From assembly GCA_020636325.1 (NCBI GenBank), contig JACJYC010000028.1, positions 1 to 60,025 on the forward strand: DNA of 60,025 nucleotides, given 5' to 3'. The translations under genes and the position numbers were made by a program. Each line of letters opens with the position of its first letter. The first letter of the stretch is position 1. The notes under the pieces were generated by a model. The model saw only the letters and a program-made list of their open reading frames with translations. It was not told the origin of the DNA and searched no databases. This DNA comes from Lewinellaceae bacterium. GTDB lineage: Bacteria > Bacteroidota > Bacteroidia > Chitinophagales > Saprospiraceae. Of the stretch, positions 16,094 through 25,952 are shown in pieces.

Positions 16094-18475
16094 TTATTCC
16101 GACCTCAGCGATTTTACAGGGCTCATCCAGGCTGCTTTGATCGCCTGGAAACTCACCGTCAGCAAGGCGATACCCAGCGCGCCGAAACCCGCGACGGCGA
16201 AGATCCACCAGGCAATATGCTGCCGGTAGTCGAATTTTTCAAGCCAGTTGCTCATCAGGAAGAAGGCAATGGGCGTGGCTATCACGCAGGATACAAAAAC
16301 CAACGCCACGAACTCCCGGGAAAGCAGGCTCCAGACGCTGGTCACCGAAGCCCCGAGCACTTTACGGATACCGATCTCCTTGGTGCGCTGCTCCGCGATG
16401 AAGGCCGCCAGGCCGAACAGGCCCAGGCAGGAAATGAAAATGGCCAATGCGGCGAAGAAGGTGGCCAGTTTCCCGATCCGCTCTTCGTTGCCGAACTTCT
16501 GGGCGTATTGTTCGTCTACAAACTGAAAATCGAACACCGAAGCCGGATCGTACTTGTCGAAACCCGCTTTAATGGCTGTCAGGGCTTCCCGAGCGCTTTT
16601 GTTCGGATTGATCTTCAGGATGACGGCGTTCTCAGCATCCTTGGTCACGTGCCAGAGCGCCGGACGGACAGGGCGGTAAGGCGACTGGACCAGCAGGTCT
16701 TTGACCACGCCGACGACGGTATAGGGTTTGCCTTCCCATTTCAGGATGCTGCCGACCGGGTGCTCGAATCCGATGAATTTCACAGCCGATTCGTTGAGGA
16801 TGAAAGCGGACGTATCCGTCGGGAATTCACGGGAAAAATCCCGGCCCTCCACGACCTCCCAGCCTACGGTCTTGCCGAATTCGGGCGTAACGCCGCTGTT
16901 GGGAAAGTCGACCGCGAGGTTGGGGTCCTTCCCTTCCCAGTCGAAGCCGCCGTTGGTATTCCACACTTCGGTCGTCGGGCTGGTCGATTCCGTCATCTCG
17001 GCGATGACGCCGGCCGTTTTGAGCTCATTCCTGAGGGCTTCAAAATGGGAATGAAGCTCCTCGGTCACGCTGGTCATGACCAGGCCGTCGCGCGAGTACC
17101 CGATGGGACGGTCCTTGGCGTGCTGGATCTGCCGGAATACGATGATGGTGCCGGTGATCAGGGTGATGGAAACCGTGAATTGCAGCACCACCAGCGCCTT
17201 GCGCAGTACGCCGGGAAACCGGCCTACCCGGAAGGTGCCTTTCAGCACTTTGACGGGCTCAAACGAAGACAGGAACAAAGCCGGGTAGCTGCCGGCAAAC
17301 AGGCCGGTGACAATGGTAAAGGCAACGCCCACCAGCCAGAACCACGTGTTGTTCCAGGGCAAAGCGATCCGCTTGTCGGCCACATGGTTGAAAAAAGGCA
17401 GGATCGCCATGACCAGCAAAAGGGAAACCGCAAAGGCGAAGAAGGTGACCACCAGCGATTCGGCAAAAAACTGGGTGACCAGTTGTTCGCGCATCGACCC
17501 GATGGATTTCCGGATGCCCACTTCCTTGGCTCTTTTTTCGGAACGTGCGGTGCTCAGGTTCATGAAATTGATGCAAGCGAGCAGGAGCACAAAAATGCCG
17601 ATAATGCCGAAAAGCCAGACCGTCTGGATCCGGCCGCCGGAATTGACACCGTCCTTGAATTCGGAATACAGATGCCATTTGCTCATGGGATGCAGGAAAA
17701 CGACAGGCTTGTAACGTTTATCAAAATCCTTCACCTTGTTCATCTTGACGTCCCGGATCTTTTCCGACACGGTTTCCATATCCGCATTGTCGGCGATCTG
17801 CACGAAGGTCTGGGTAAAATTGCTGCCCCACGGGTTCTCCATTTCGTTGACCCATTTGTTGGTGATCAGGTAGAGCTCCCAGGGCATGATATAGGTCAGG
17901 TCCCGGAAAGAGGTGTTGAAGGGCAGGTCCTCGTACACCCCGGTCACCCGCACGGTGGAGGTATTGTCGATCTTCAGGATTTTGTCCAGCGGGTCTTCGT
18001 CGTCGAAGAAGGATTTGGCCACGGATTCGGAGAGCAGGATCGAGTTCGGGTCCTTGAGCCCGTCCCGGGTACCGGCCAGCATCTTCAGCGAGAGCATATC
18101 GGCCGCCTGCGGTTCGAAATAGCTGCCCGGTTTGAGCAGTTTCTTGTCGCCGTAAGCCAGGGTATGGTTGAAATTCCAGGAAGCTTGCAGCACGTATTTG
18201 AAGTCGCTGCCGTAATTATTCCGGATCTCGGCGCCCATCACGGCAGGGTTGGCCACTTGCGACCCGATCTCCCCGTTGTAGGTCTGGTGTTGCATGACCT
18301 GGGCGATGCGGTTGTAGTGCTCGTGGTAGGTGTCGTAGGTCATTTCGTCCCAGATCCAGAGCCCGATCAGAATGGCTACGGCCATTCCGGTAGCGAGGCC
18401 TGCAATATTGATGAAGGAGGAGACCTTGCTCTTGCCCAGATTTCGGAAGGCGATTTTCAGATAATTGAATAACAT
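16094..18475 (-). CDS. MacB/FtsX-type ABC permease, paralogue 6 of 17
   Basis: This 793-residue paralogue resembles paralogue 12, in another operon, more than its operon neighbours. Both have RSNYGSDF/RNNYGSDF in the first core, FFEP near residue 145, an LYSE(F/Y) loop with GGRI, and a tryptophan in the second coupling helix (GASVTSVWSLLSREFVALV). FtsX 1 carries KEVGIRKSIGSMREQL. The normal FLKLV after the coupling helix is FVALV here. It lies 11 bp after permease 7. Confidence 0.92.
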   Translation of the reverse strand: MLFNYLKIAFRNLGKSKVSSFINIAGLATGMAVAILIGLWIWDEMTYDTYHEHYNRIAQVMQHQTYNGEIGSQVANPAVMGAEIRNNYGSDFKYVLQASWNFNHTLAYGDKKLLKPGSYFEPQAADMLSLKMLAGTRDGLKDPNSILLSESVAKSFFDDEDPLDKILKIDNTSTVRVTGVYEDLPFNTSFRDLTYIMPWELYLITNKWVNEMENPWGSNFTQTFVQIADNADMETVSEKIRDVKMNKVKDFDKRYKPVVFLHPMSKWHLYSEFKDGVNSGGRIQTVWLFGIIGIFVLLLACINFMNLSTARSEKRAKEVGIRKSIGSMREQLVTQFFAESLVVTFFAFAVSLLLVMAILPFFNHVADKRIALPWNNTWFWLVGVAFTIVTGLFAGSYPALFLSSFEPVKVLKGTFRVGRFPGVLRKALVVLQFTVSITLITGTIIVFRQIQHAKDRPIGYSRDGLVMTSVTEELHSHFEALRNELKTAGVIAEMTESTSPTTEVWNTNGGFDWEGKDPNLAVDFPNSGVTPEFGKTVGWEVVEGRDFSREFPTDTSAFILNESAVKFIGFEHPVGSILKWEGKPYTVVGVVKDLLVQSPYRPVRPALWHVTKDAENAVILKINPNKSAREALTAIKAGFDKYDPASVFDFQFVDEQYAQKFGNEERIGKLATFFAALAIFISCLGLFGLAAFIAEQRTKEIGIRKVLGASVTSVWSLLSREFVALVFVSCVIATPIAFFLMSNWLEKFDYRQHIAWWIFAVAGFGALGIALLTVSFQAIKAAWMSPVKSLRSE

Positions 18476-18486
18476 CTTCAGGAATT

Positions 18487-20913
18487 TTATTCGTTTCTCA
18501 AACTTTTAACGGGGTTGGTCAGGGCCGCTTTTATGCTTTGAAAACCTACGGTTATCAATACCGCTGTCAGAGAGACGATTCCCGCCAGCGCAAACATCCA
18601 CCACGAGATTTCCACGTGATAGGCAAAATCTTCCAGCCAGCCGTGCATAAAGTGCCAGGCCACCGGGAATGCGATGACGGAAGCGATCAGAACCAGCCAG
18701 AGGAAGTCCCGGGTCAGCAGGCCTGTAATGGCGGCCACTGAAGACCCGAGTATTTTGCGGATGCTGATCTCCTTGGCCCGTTGGGTGACGGTGAACGCGG
18801 CAAGTCCGTACAAACCCAGGCAGGAAATGAAAAGGGAAATAAAGGTGACCAGATTGACCAGCGTGCCGGTTTTCCGCTCTTTCTCGAAGAATTGCGCGAT
18901 GGTATCGTCCAGGAAAGTATAGCCGAACGGGTGATCCGGGTAAACTTCCTGCCACAGGCTGCTGATGCGGGCAATGGTCCGTTTGACGGCCTCCGGATCC
19001 CGGTCGCCGAGTTTGACGGCGAGGTTATTGAACCGCCGGGGGGTGGTAATGAAGGTCGGGGCAATCTTCTCGTGGAGGCTGAGTTGGTGAAAATCCCCGA
19101 CTACGCCCACAACCGGATAAAACTTGTCGTGCCACTGCAATTGAATGCCGATCGCTTCCGAAGGGCGGGAAAATCCCAGGGCTTTGACGAAGCTTTCGTT
19201 GATCACGAATTCGCGGGCCGTATCGCTGGGCATGAGGTTTCTGCCGGCCAGGAGTTTCATTTCATAGAACGGGATGAAATTCTCATCGCCCATTTTATAG
19301 GCCGCATCGAATTCGCGCTCGCCGCCTTCTTTATAGAACACTTTATCGACGCCGTAATTGATGCCCATCGGTTCGAAGATCTGGCGGGTCGCCTTCGATA
19401 CGCCCGGCAATTGCTGAATTTTCGGGTACAGCGCATCCAATTGGTTTGCCGGGCCTTTCGGGGCTTGCAGGGTGAGCACCGCATCCGAATTAAACCCAAG
19501 GTCCTTGTGCCGCATATAGCCGATCTGCCGGCTGACAAGCACGGTACCCAGGATAAACACCAGGGACACGGCAAACTGGAATACGATCAGGGCCTTGCGC
19601 ATGAGGCCGCGTTGCATGCCCGCAGAAGACGGCTGCCCTTTCAGGATCAAAGCCGGCAGAAAAGAGGACAAAACAAAGGACGGGTAAAAACCGGCCAGCA
19701 AGGCGGTACCCAGCGCAATCAACGCCAGGAACAGGATCGTCTGCGGTGTGAAGTGCAGGGCTACGCCTTCCGGGATATAGGATTGGAAAGTTTGCAGTAT
19801 TCTGGGGACAAGCGCCAGCGAAAGGGCCAATGCCACTGCCGTCAGCAAAAAGGTCTCGGTCAGGAATTGCAGCATCAGTCGCTTACGGCCGCTCCCCAGC
19901 ACTTTGCGGATGCCGACCTCCTTGCTGCGGTGCAGCGATTGGGCGGTCGACAGGTTGATGAAGTTGATGCTCGCCAGGAGGAGGATGAACAAGGCAATGG
20001 ACATCAGGCCGTACAGCGTGGGCATATGGGCCTTGCGGGAGTAATTATCTCCGTAACCGCTGTCGAAATGAAGATCTGACAAAGGTTGCAGCGCCGGCTT
20101 GAAATGCATTTGCCCCGTGGGGCGGTCCTTCATAAACGCCGGAAACCGGGCTTCCACTGCGGCCGGATCCGTGTTTTCAGGCAGCTTCACAAAGGCCTGG
20201 GAAGCCGACCAGATGTCGTTCCATTCGTTGAGGTTGTAAAAACGGCTCATGAACCCGGCCGAAATGGTGCTGAAGGAGAGGAAATCCGTAAACGCCAGGT
20301 CGGAGGGCTTGTCCCAATCCTGCACGATACCCGAAACCGTCATTTTGAGGGAATCCATATAAATGACCTCCCTGCCCATGATCTCCTGCAGCGGCAGATC
20401 GCCAAAATATTTATGGGCCTTGCCGGCGGAAAGGACGACTTTATAGGGCGTGTTCAGCGCCGTTTCCGGATTGCCGGCCAGCCATTGGTATTGAAAGATG
20501 TCGAAATATTGCGGATCGGCCATAATGATCTCCGCCGGGTCGACGCCCCACCTGCGCTGGGCAAAGAACAACGGCTCCCCTTCCCCGTCCGGAACCCTTA
20601 CCGAGGTCTCAATATTGATAAACGCTGCAACCGTTTCCACCTGCGAAACCTCCTCCCGGAAGGCGGCAGGCAGGGCATAGGGCACAAAACCGACGGGCCC
20701 TTCTTCTCCTTCCCCGAAACTCATGCGCCCGACCAGGCGGTAGATCCGGTCCCCGCCGGGGTGGAATGTGTCGTATTGCAGTTCATAGCTGGTGACCAGG
20801 TAAACCACCACGCAGGCCGTCAGGCCCAGGGCCAGCCCTGATACATGGATGAGGCTCGTCCTTCTGTTGCGATTGAGGTTTCGCCAGGCGATCTTGAAAT
20901 AATTTTGAAACAT
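18487..20913 (-). CDS. MacB/FtsX-type ABC permease, paralogue 7 of 17
   Basis: The 808-residue product has KEVGIRKVLGSGRKRL in FtsX 1 and a variant KEISIRKILGSSVAAITGLL in FtsX 2. Its first core is long and acidic, with an insert around VRVPDGEGEPLFFAQRRWG. The loop before FtsX 1 is SGYGDNYSRKAHMPTLYGL. The frame extends to Met 20937, which overlaps the stop of permease 8 by 4 bp (ATGA-type coupling). Met 20913 matches the conserved MFQNYFKIAWRNL start, so either may be used. Confidence 0.91.
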   Translation of the reverse strand: MFQNYFKIAWRNLNRNRRTSLIHVSGLALGLTACVVVYLVTSYELQYDTFHPGGDRIYRLVGRMSFGEGEEGPVGFVPYALPAAFREEVSQVETVAAFINIETSVRVPDGEGEPLFFAQRRWGVDPAEIIMADPQYFDIFQYQWLAGNPETALNTPYKVVLSAGKAHKYFGDLPLQEIMGREVIYMDSLKMTVSGIVQDWDKPSDLAFTDFLSFSTISAGFMSRFYNLNEWNDIWSASQAFVKLPENTDPAAVEARFPAFMKDRPTGQMHFKPALQPLSDLHFDSGYGDNYSRKAHMPTLYGLMSIALFILLLASINFINLSTAQSLHRSKEVGIRKVLGSGRKRLMLQFLTETFLLTAVALALSLALVPRILQTFQSYIPEGVALHFTPQTILFLALIALGTALLAGFYPSFVLSSFLPALILKGQPSSAGMQRGLMRKALIVFQFAVSLVFILGTVLVSRQIGYMRHKDLGFNSDAVLTLQAPKGPANQLDALYPKIQQLPGVSKATRQIFEPMGINYGVDKVFYKEGGEREFDAAYKMGDENFIPFYEMKLLAGRNLMPSDTAREFVINESFVKALGFSRPSEAIGIQLQWHDKFYPVVGVVGDFHQLSLHEKIAPTFITTPRRFNNLAVKLGDRDPEAVKRTIARISSLWQEVYPDHPFGYTFLDDTIAQFFEKERKTGTLVNLVTFISLFISCLGLYGLAAFTVTQRAKEISIRKILGSSVAAITGLLTRDFLWLVLIASVIAFPVAWHFMHGWLEDFAYHVEISWWMFALAGIVSLTAVLITVGFQSIKAALTNPVKSLRNE

Positions 20914-20933
20914 ATGCTCGATCAATTGGGTGA

Positions 20934-23315
20934 TCATTCATTTCTGAGGCTGCCCACCGGGTTGGCCAGCGCAGCTTTCAGGCTTTGGAAACCAACCGTC
21001 AGGAAAGCGGTTGCAAGCACCAGAAAACCGGCCAGCGCAAATACCCACCACCGGATATCGATCCGGTAAGCGAAGTCCTGAAGCCACCGGCTCATCAAAA
21101 ACCAGGCGACCGGAACAGCAATGACCAGCGCGATCAATACCAGTTTGAGGAAATCCCTGGTCAGCAAGCTTATCAGGCCCGCCAGGCCGGCGCCCATCAC
21201 TTTCCGAACGCCGATCTCCTTGGTGCGGCGCTCCGTGGAGAAAACCGCCAGGCCGAATAACCCCAGGCAGGAGATGAACACCGCCAGGGCCGCCAGCACC
21301 CGGAACAAAGCGGCGCTTTTTTCTTCATTCCGGTATAGCCGGTCAAAGGTCTCATCCAGGAAATGGTATTCGAACGGCTGGCCGGGGTTGAAGGCCGACC
21401 AGGCATCGCGTGCAGCGGCAATGGCCTCAGCGGCCTGCCCTTCACCTGTCTTCACGATGATGTTGCCGATGGATTTCGGATGGTCGAATAAAACCAGCGG
21501 ACCGATCTTGTTGCGGAGGCTCTGGAAATGAAAATCGCGGACCACGCCGACCACCTGGCCTTCCCTGCCGTGAAAAGAGAACCGCTGCCCCACGACCGGC
21601 TCCGGCAAATGGAAAAGGCGCACGGCCGTTTCGTTCAGGATGACATTCCGCTGATCGGCTTCATTGCCGGGCTCGAACCACCGGCCTTCCTTCAACGGCA
21701 ACTGCAGCACCTCGCCGAACCCGGGCCCGATGGACAATTGGGAAACGGTCGGCACAAAATCCGCAGGCCTGCCGTCCCAGTCGAGGCTGCCGCTGTGCGT
21801 ACTGTTCATATCGATAATGGACGAATTGGCCGCCGCCGTACCCGCAACGCCGGGAGCGGCAGCCAGCTTTTGCTGAATCATTTTCACCATTTCCTCACGC
21901 CGGTCATTATACGATATCTGGAATTCGAATCGCTGCGACCGGTCATACCCCAGGTCCTTCTTCCGGATGAAATCCTGCTGCTGCAAAATGACCGTTGCGC
22001 TGATGATCAAGCCGGCGGTGACCGCAAATTGGACAACGACCAGCCCTTTGCGGAAAACCGTGTTCTTTACATTCAGGAAATTCCGCCCCCGGAGAAAATT
22101 CCCCGGCGAAAAGCCCGTCAGGAAGAGCGCAGGGTAAACCCCCGACAACAGCAGCGCCAGAGCGGCAGTACCGCCTACGACCAGCCATACGGCGGGGTCA
22201 GCGGAACTGAGCGCGAAATTTTTTTCCGTAAATCCGTTGAAGGCGGGCATGGTGAAATGGACCAGACAAAGCGACAACGCCAGGGCCAACAACACCGTCA
22301 GCAGGCTTTCCGCAAACAGCAACCTGAAGACATGGTGCCCGGCGGCGCCGATGATCTTTCGTACGCCGACCTCTTTGGTCCGCATGCCGGCCTGAGCCGT
22401 CGTGATGCTGACGTAATTCACACAGGCCAGGAACAGGATGATGAGCCCGATGAGCCCGAAGGTATCGGCCGTCTTCCGGCTGCCGGTGAGCATGGCGGCG
22501 GAACTCCTTTCCTCGTCGAAGTGGACCTGGGAAAGGGGTTGGACGTTCAAGGACACATCTTTACTGTCTTTGTACCGCCAGATCAGCTCCGTGAGTTTTT
22601 CATTCAGGGCGGCCTCGTCAACTCCGGGGCGCAATTCTGCAAAAGTGAGAAAATTGAAATTATCCCAGTGTTCGTTTTCCCGGACTGCCGGATCGGAAAG
22701 AAAGGTTTTCAGGGGCCGGATGATGTCATGGGTAAAGCTCGAATTGGGCCGGTGATTTTCTATCACGGCCTGAACCAGGAATTCTGTCGTGTCGATCTGA
22801 AAATTTTCACCGGCCACATCCCATCGACCGAATAATTTTTCGGCAAGGTCCCTGGTGATGATAGCGCTTTGCAGGTGCTGCTCAAACCCGGATGCCGAAC
22901 CGGAAACAAATTGATAATCAAACAGGTCAAACCAGTCATCGCTTACATAGACATTGTGCTTTGCAGCCACCATCACGGCATTCTTTTTCAGGGCCAGCGG
23001 CTGCCAGCTGTTCTCGAACAGCAATGCGGTACGGACCACTTCGGGCACTTCGCTCCTCAGCGCCTCATCCAGCGGCAGTGGCGTCGTGCACCAATGCCAG
23101 GTCTCATCACTGCTGATCTTAATGTCGCTGTTGATCCGGCAGATCCGGTCGGCATGCCGGTGGAAGCGGTCGAAACTGAATTCGTTCCGCACCCAGAGGA
23201 AAGCAAAAATAGCGGCCGTCATGCCCAGGCCCAGTCCGGCAACATTGATGATGGTGAAGGTGCGGCGGCGGAGCAGGTTCCGCCAGGCGGTCCGGATATT
23301 ATTTCTGATCATCAT
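20934..23315 (-). CDS. MacB/FtsX-type ABC permease, paralogue 8 of 17
   Basis: This 793-residue permease begins MMIRNNIRTAWRNLL; the second Met is equally possible. FtsX 1 has KEVGVRKIIGAAGHHVFRLL and an unusual VSITTAQAG where siblings have NL(S/T)TAR. FtsX 2 has KEIGVRKVMGAGLAGLISLL. Its start is directly adjacent to the stop of permease 9 (no intergenic base), and its own end overlaps the longest form of permease 7, so translation is probably coupled along operon A. Confidence 0.92.
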   Translation of the reverse strand: MMIRNNIRTAWRNLLRRRTFTIINVAGLGLGMTAAIFAFLWVRNEFSFDRFHRHADRICRINSDIKISSDETWHWCTTPLPLDEALRSEVPEVVRTALLFENSWQPLALKKNAVMVAAKHNVYVSDDWFDLFDYQFVSGSASGFEQHLQSAIITRDLAEKLFGRWDVAGENFQIDTTEFLVQAVIENHRPNSSFTHDIIRPLKTFLSDPAVRENEHWDNFNFLTFAELRPGVDEAALNEKLTELIWRYKDSKDVSLNVQPLSQVHFDEERSSAAMLTGSRKTADTFGLIGLIILFLACVNYVSITTAQAGMRTKEVGVRKIIGAAGHHVFRLLFAESLLTVLLALALSLCLVHFTMPAFNGFTEKNFALSSADPAVWLVVGGTAALALLLSGVYPALFLTGFSPGNFLRGRNFLNVKNTVFRKGLVVVQFAVTAGLIISATVILQQQDFIRKKDLGYDRSQRFEFQISYNDRREEMVKMIQQKLAAAPGVAGTAAANSSIIDMNSTHSGSLDWDGRPADFVPTVSQLSIGPGFGEVLQLPLKEGRWFEPGNEADQRNVILNETAVRLFHLPEPVVGQRFSFHGREGQVVGVVRDFHFQSLRNKIGPLVLFDHPKSIGNIIVKTGEGQAAEAIAAARDAWSAFNPGQPFEYHFLDETFDRLYRNEEKSAALFRVLAALAVFISCLGLFGLAVFSTERRTKEIGVRKVMGAGLAGLISLLTRDFLKLVLIALVIAVPVAWFLMSRWLQDFAYRIDIRWWVFALAGFLVLATAFLTVGFQSLKAALANPVGSLRNE

Positions 23316-25772
23316 TTATTCAGATTTCAGGCTCTCAACCGGATTGGCAAGCGCCGCTTTGATGCTTTGGAAACTGACCGTCAGGAAGGCCACCCCTACC
23401 GTCACCGCGCCGGCGATCGCGAAAATCCACCAATAAACCGGTGCGCGGTAGGCAAAGGTGTTCAGCCACTTACCCATGAGAAACCAGGCCAACGGCGCTG
23501 CGATCAACAGAGAAAACACAACCAGTTTCAGGAAATCCCTGGACAATAATCCCACAAGGCCCGCGACAGTAGCGCCCAGCACTTTGCGGATGCCGATCTC
23601 CTTGGTCCGCTGTTCAGCCGTGAATGCCGATAACCCGAACAGCCCCAGGCAGGAGATCAGGATGGCCATAAAGGTGAACACGCTGATGATCCGGGAAAGC
23701 GACTGTTCCGATTCGTACAATTTAGCAAAATCCTCATCCAGGAAGCTGTATTCAAAAGGCAGGTTGGGCAGTACCGACTTCCAGGCCGCTTCCGCTTTGG
23801 CAAAAAAGGCGGGGTAGTCCGAAGTATGGATGTCAGCTACTACGTTGGATAATTCGCTGGGCGGATCGATCAGGACCCCGAAGGCATCGATCTTTTCGCC
23901 CAAGCCCTCGAAATTAAAATCCTGCATGACGCCTACTACGGTGATTTTGAAATTCATATGCCCGAACTCCGATCGCAGGATCTTGCCCGGCGCTTCTTCC
24001 AGCGGGATATCCAGTTCCTTGAGCGCTGTTTCGTTGATGACGATCTTCCCTTCGCCTTCCCGGGTTGAGGTATCGGAAGGCATCATGAACCTGCCGGATA
24101 ATAATTTGATTTTCAGGGTATTCAAATAGTTTTCATCTACATAAGTGAACCGGATGTCGGTTGCGACGTCCATATTCTGCCCCTCCTTGAACAAGGGGAT
24201 GTCGTTGTAAACGCTTTGCCCGGGCACGACTGCCATCCCGCTCGCCGCTTGCACTTCCGGCAGGTTTTGGAGTTCGTTCCGGAAGGCTTCCAGTTTTTGC
24301 TGGCCTTCTGTGGAATGGAAGGGAAAAATGACCTTTTGGTTTTTTTCGAACCCGAGGTCCTTTTCCAGCATAAAATCCAGCTGGTTGCGGATAATCATGG
24401 AGCCGATGATAAGGGAAACGGCAATAACAAACTGGCTGACGACCAACCCTTTGCGCAGCAGTCCGGCAATATTTCCCTTTATGCCCCCGAAGATGTTCGA
24501 GCCGCCGCCCCGAAGCACCTGGATGGGCTTGAATGACGACAGATAAAAAGCCGGATAGCTGCCGGCCGCAAGCCCGGTCAGGAGTACGAGCCCGAAAGTG
24601 GTCAGCCAGATCATCGGACTTTCGGTGAGGTGAATGGAAAGTTCAACCCCCGTCAGCCGGTTCAGGAAAGGCAGGCAGAAATAGATCACCGGAGCGGCCA
24701 ATACCACGGCAGCCGCGGCCAGCAACATGCTTTCACCGAGGAATTGCCCGATCAGCGCCCAACGCTGGGCTCCGATGGCCTTGCGCACGCCCACTTCCCG
24801 GGCCCGCCTGGAAGAGCGCGCCGTGGACAGGTTCATAAAGTTGATGCAGGCGACCAATTGTATGAAGCCGGCAATCAGCAGCAAAATATTCAGGAAGCGA
24901 TTGCCGGTAACTTTTGAGGATTCCGCCGTCAGGCCAGGCGTAGTATGGATTTCCGACACCGGCTGCAAGTGAAGGGTTTTCCCCATATTCAGCTGCCGCA
25001 ACTGATCGGCGCCGTTGCGCAGCAGGAACTCGGGCAGTTTAGCCTCCAGCACCTTCGGATCGGCTCCTTTTTTCAACCTGATATAACCGTGCACGAAGTT
25101 ATTGCCCGCCCAGGAGTCATTCGAGCGGATGTACTGGCCCAGGTCTCCTGAGTTCATGCTCATGAAAAACTCCGGCATCAGGTGGCTCTTGCCCAAGGCA
25201 TGGGTAAACACGCCGGTCACCTGGAATTTATCCTCATTGCCCGTGCCCCCGATGCCGACGGTTTGGCCGACCGGATCGGAGGTATTGAACAGCTTTTGGG
25301 CCAGGTTTTCCGATATCACAACCGTAAACGGATTATCCAGGGCGTGTATGGGGTCGCCGGCTATAAACTGATAGTCGAACATCCTGAAAAAGGTGCTGTC
25401 CGCCAGAAATCCCTTTTTCTCATAAAATACCTTGTCCCCGACCCGGAAAAGGTTTTGCGCCACACCCGGAGGGCTGCATACCCGGGCGGCCTCTTCCACT
25501 TCCGGAAATTCAGCTTTGATGGCGGGAGTTATCGGCGGGCCTGAGGTCGCCATATGCATGGTTTCCTCCCCGGGCAGTTCAAGGTCGGTGATCACCCGGA
25601 ACAGATCCTCAGCGTCGTGGTGCTGAAGGTCGTAACTGCGCTGGTCCCGGACATAGAAAAGAATGTACAGGCAGCAGGCGGTACCCATGGTCAGCCCGAA
25701 AATATTGATGAGGCTGAAGGATTTGTTTTTAAGCAGGTTTCGAAAGGCGATCTTCAGAAAATTGATCCACAT
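23316..25772 (-). CDS. MacB/FtsX-type ABC permease, paralogue 9 of 17 (first gene of operon A)
   Basis: This 818-residue permease has FtsX 1 with REVGVRKAIGAQRWALIGQF and FtsX 2 with KEIGIRKVLGATVAGLVGLL. The loop before FtsX 1 (TPGLTAESSKVTGNRFLNIL) contains an extra hydrophobic LLLIAGFIQLVA helix start. I start it at 25772 (MWINFLKIAFRNLL), because the longer frame to 25805 would include the -24/-12 element at 25801-25816. It leads the eight-gene unit 9-8-7-6-5-4-3-2, in which gaps are -8 to 30 bp and no internal promoter is evident. Confidence 0.93.
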   Translation of the reverse strand: MWINFLKIAFRNLLKNKSFSLINIFGLTMGTACCLYILFYVRDQRSYDLQHHDAEDLFRVITDLELPGEETMHMATSGPPITPAIKAEFPEVEEAARVCSPPGVAQNLFRVGDKVFYEKKGFLADSTFFRMFDYQFIAGDPIHALDNPFTVVISENLAQKLFNTSDPVGQTVGIGGTGNEDKFQVTGVFTHALGKSHLMPEFFMSMNSGDLGQYIRSNDSWAGNNFVHGYIRLKKGADPKVLEAKLPEFLLRNGADQLRQLNMGKTLHLQPVSEIHTTPGLTAESSKVTGNRFLNILLLIAGFIQLVACINFMNLSTARSSRRAREVGVRKAIGAQRWALIGQFLGESMLLAAAAVVLAAPVIYFCLPFLNRLTGVELSIHLTESPMIWLTTFGLVLLTGLAAGSYPAFYLSSFKPIQVLRGGGSNIFGGIKGNIAGLLRKGLVVSQFVIAVSLIIGSMIIRNQLDFMLEKDLGFEKNQKVIFPFHSTEGQQKLEAFRNELQNLPEVQAASGMAVVPGQSVYNDIPLFKEGQNMDVATDIRFTYVDENYLNTLKIKLLSGRFMMPSDTSTREGEGKIVINETALKELDIPLEEAPGKILRSEFGHMNFKITVVGVMQDFNFEGLGEKIDAFGVLIDPPSELSNVVADIHTSDYPAFFAKAEAAWKSVLPNLPFEYSFLDEDFAKLYESEQSLSRIISVFTFMAILISCLGLFGLSAFTAEQRTKEIGIRKVLGATVAGLVGLLSRDFLKLVVFSLLIAAPLAWFLMGKWLNTFAYRAPVYWWIFAIAGAVTVGVAFLTVSFQSIKAALANPVESLKSE

Positions 25773-25800
25773 AATAGTCAGGTTGTCTGCCGGGGATAAT

Positions 25801-25816
25801 TCCAAAAACCATGCCC
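25801..25816 (-). promoter_or_regulatory. Sigma-54-like -24/-12 element of operon A
   Basis: The sense strand reads GGGCATGGTTTTTGGA, 28 bp upstream of the permease 9 start. An IHF-like site on the same strand, TATCAGTTAAAAA (25822-25834), is weaker than its counterparts. The twin operators lie at 25868-25904. Confidence 0.65.
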
Positions 25817-25867
25817 CGAAGTTTTTAACTGATAATCAATTAATTGCAGCAATAATAATTTATCCCG

Positions 25868-25904
25868 TGTCCGTAAATGAACAGCCTGTGTGCGGTATTG
25901 AACA
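25868..25904 (-). promoter_or_regulatory. Twin 16-bp operators upstream of operon A
   Basis: Sense-strand palindromes TGTTCAATACCGCACA and TGTTCATTTACGGACA are separated by 5 bp (CAGGC) and start 51 bp upstream of the -24/-12 element. They have the same form and period as the sites at the other four permease units. Confidence 0.7.
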
Positions 25905-25952
25905 ACCCGGCGGCGCGAAATCCGGACGCCACTTGAATTTCGCGCCGCCGGT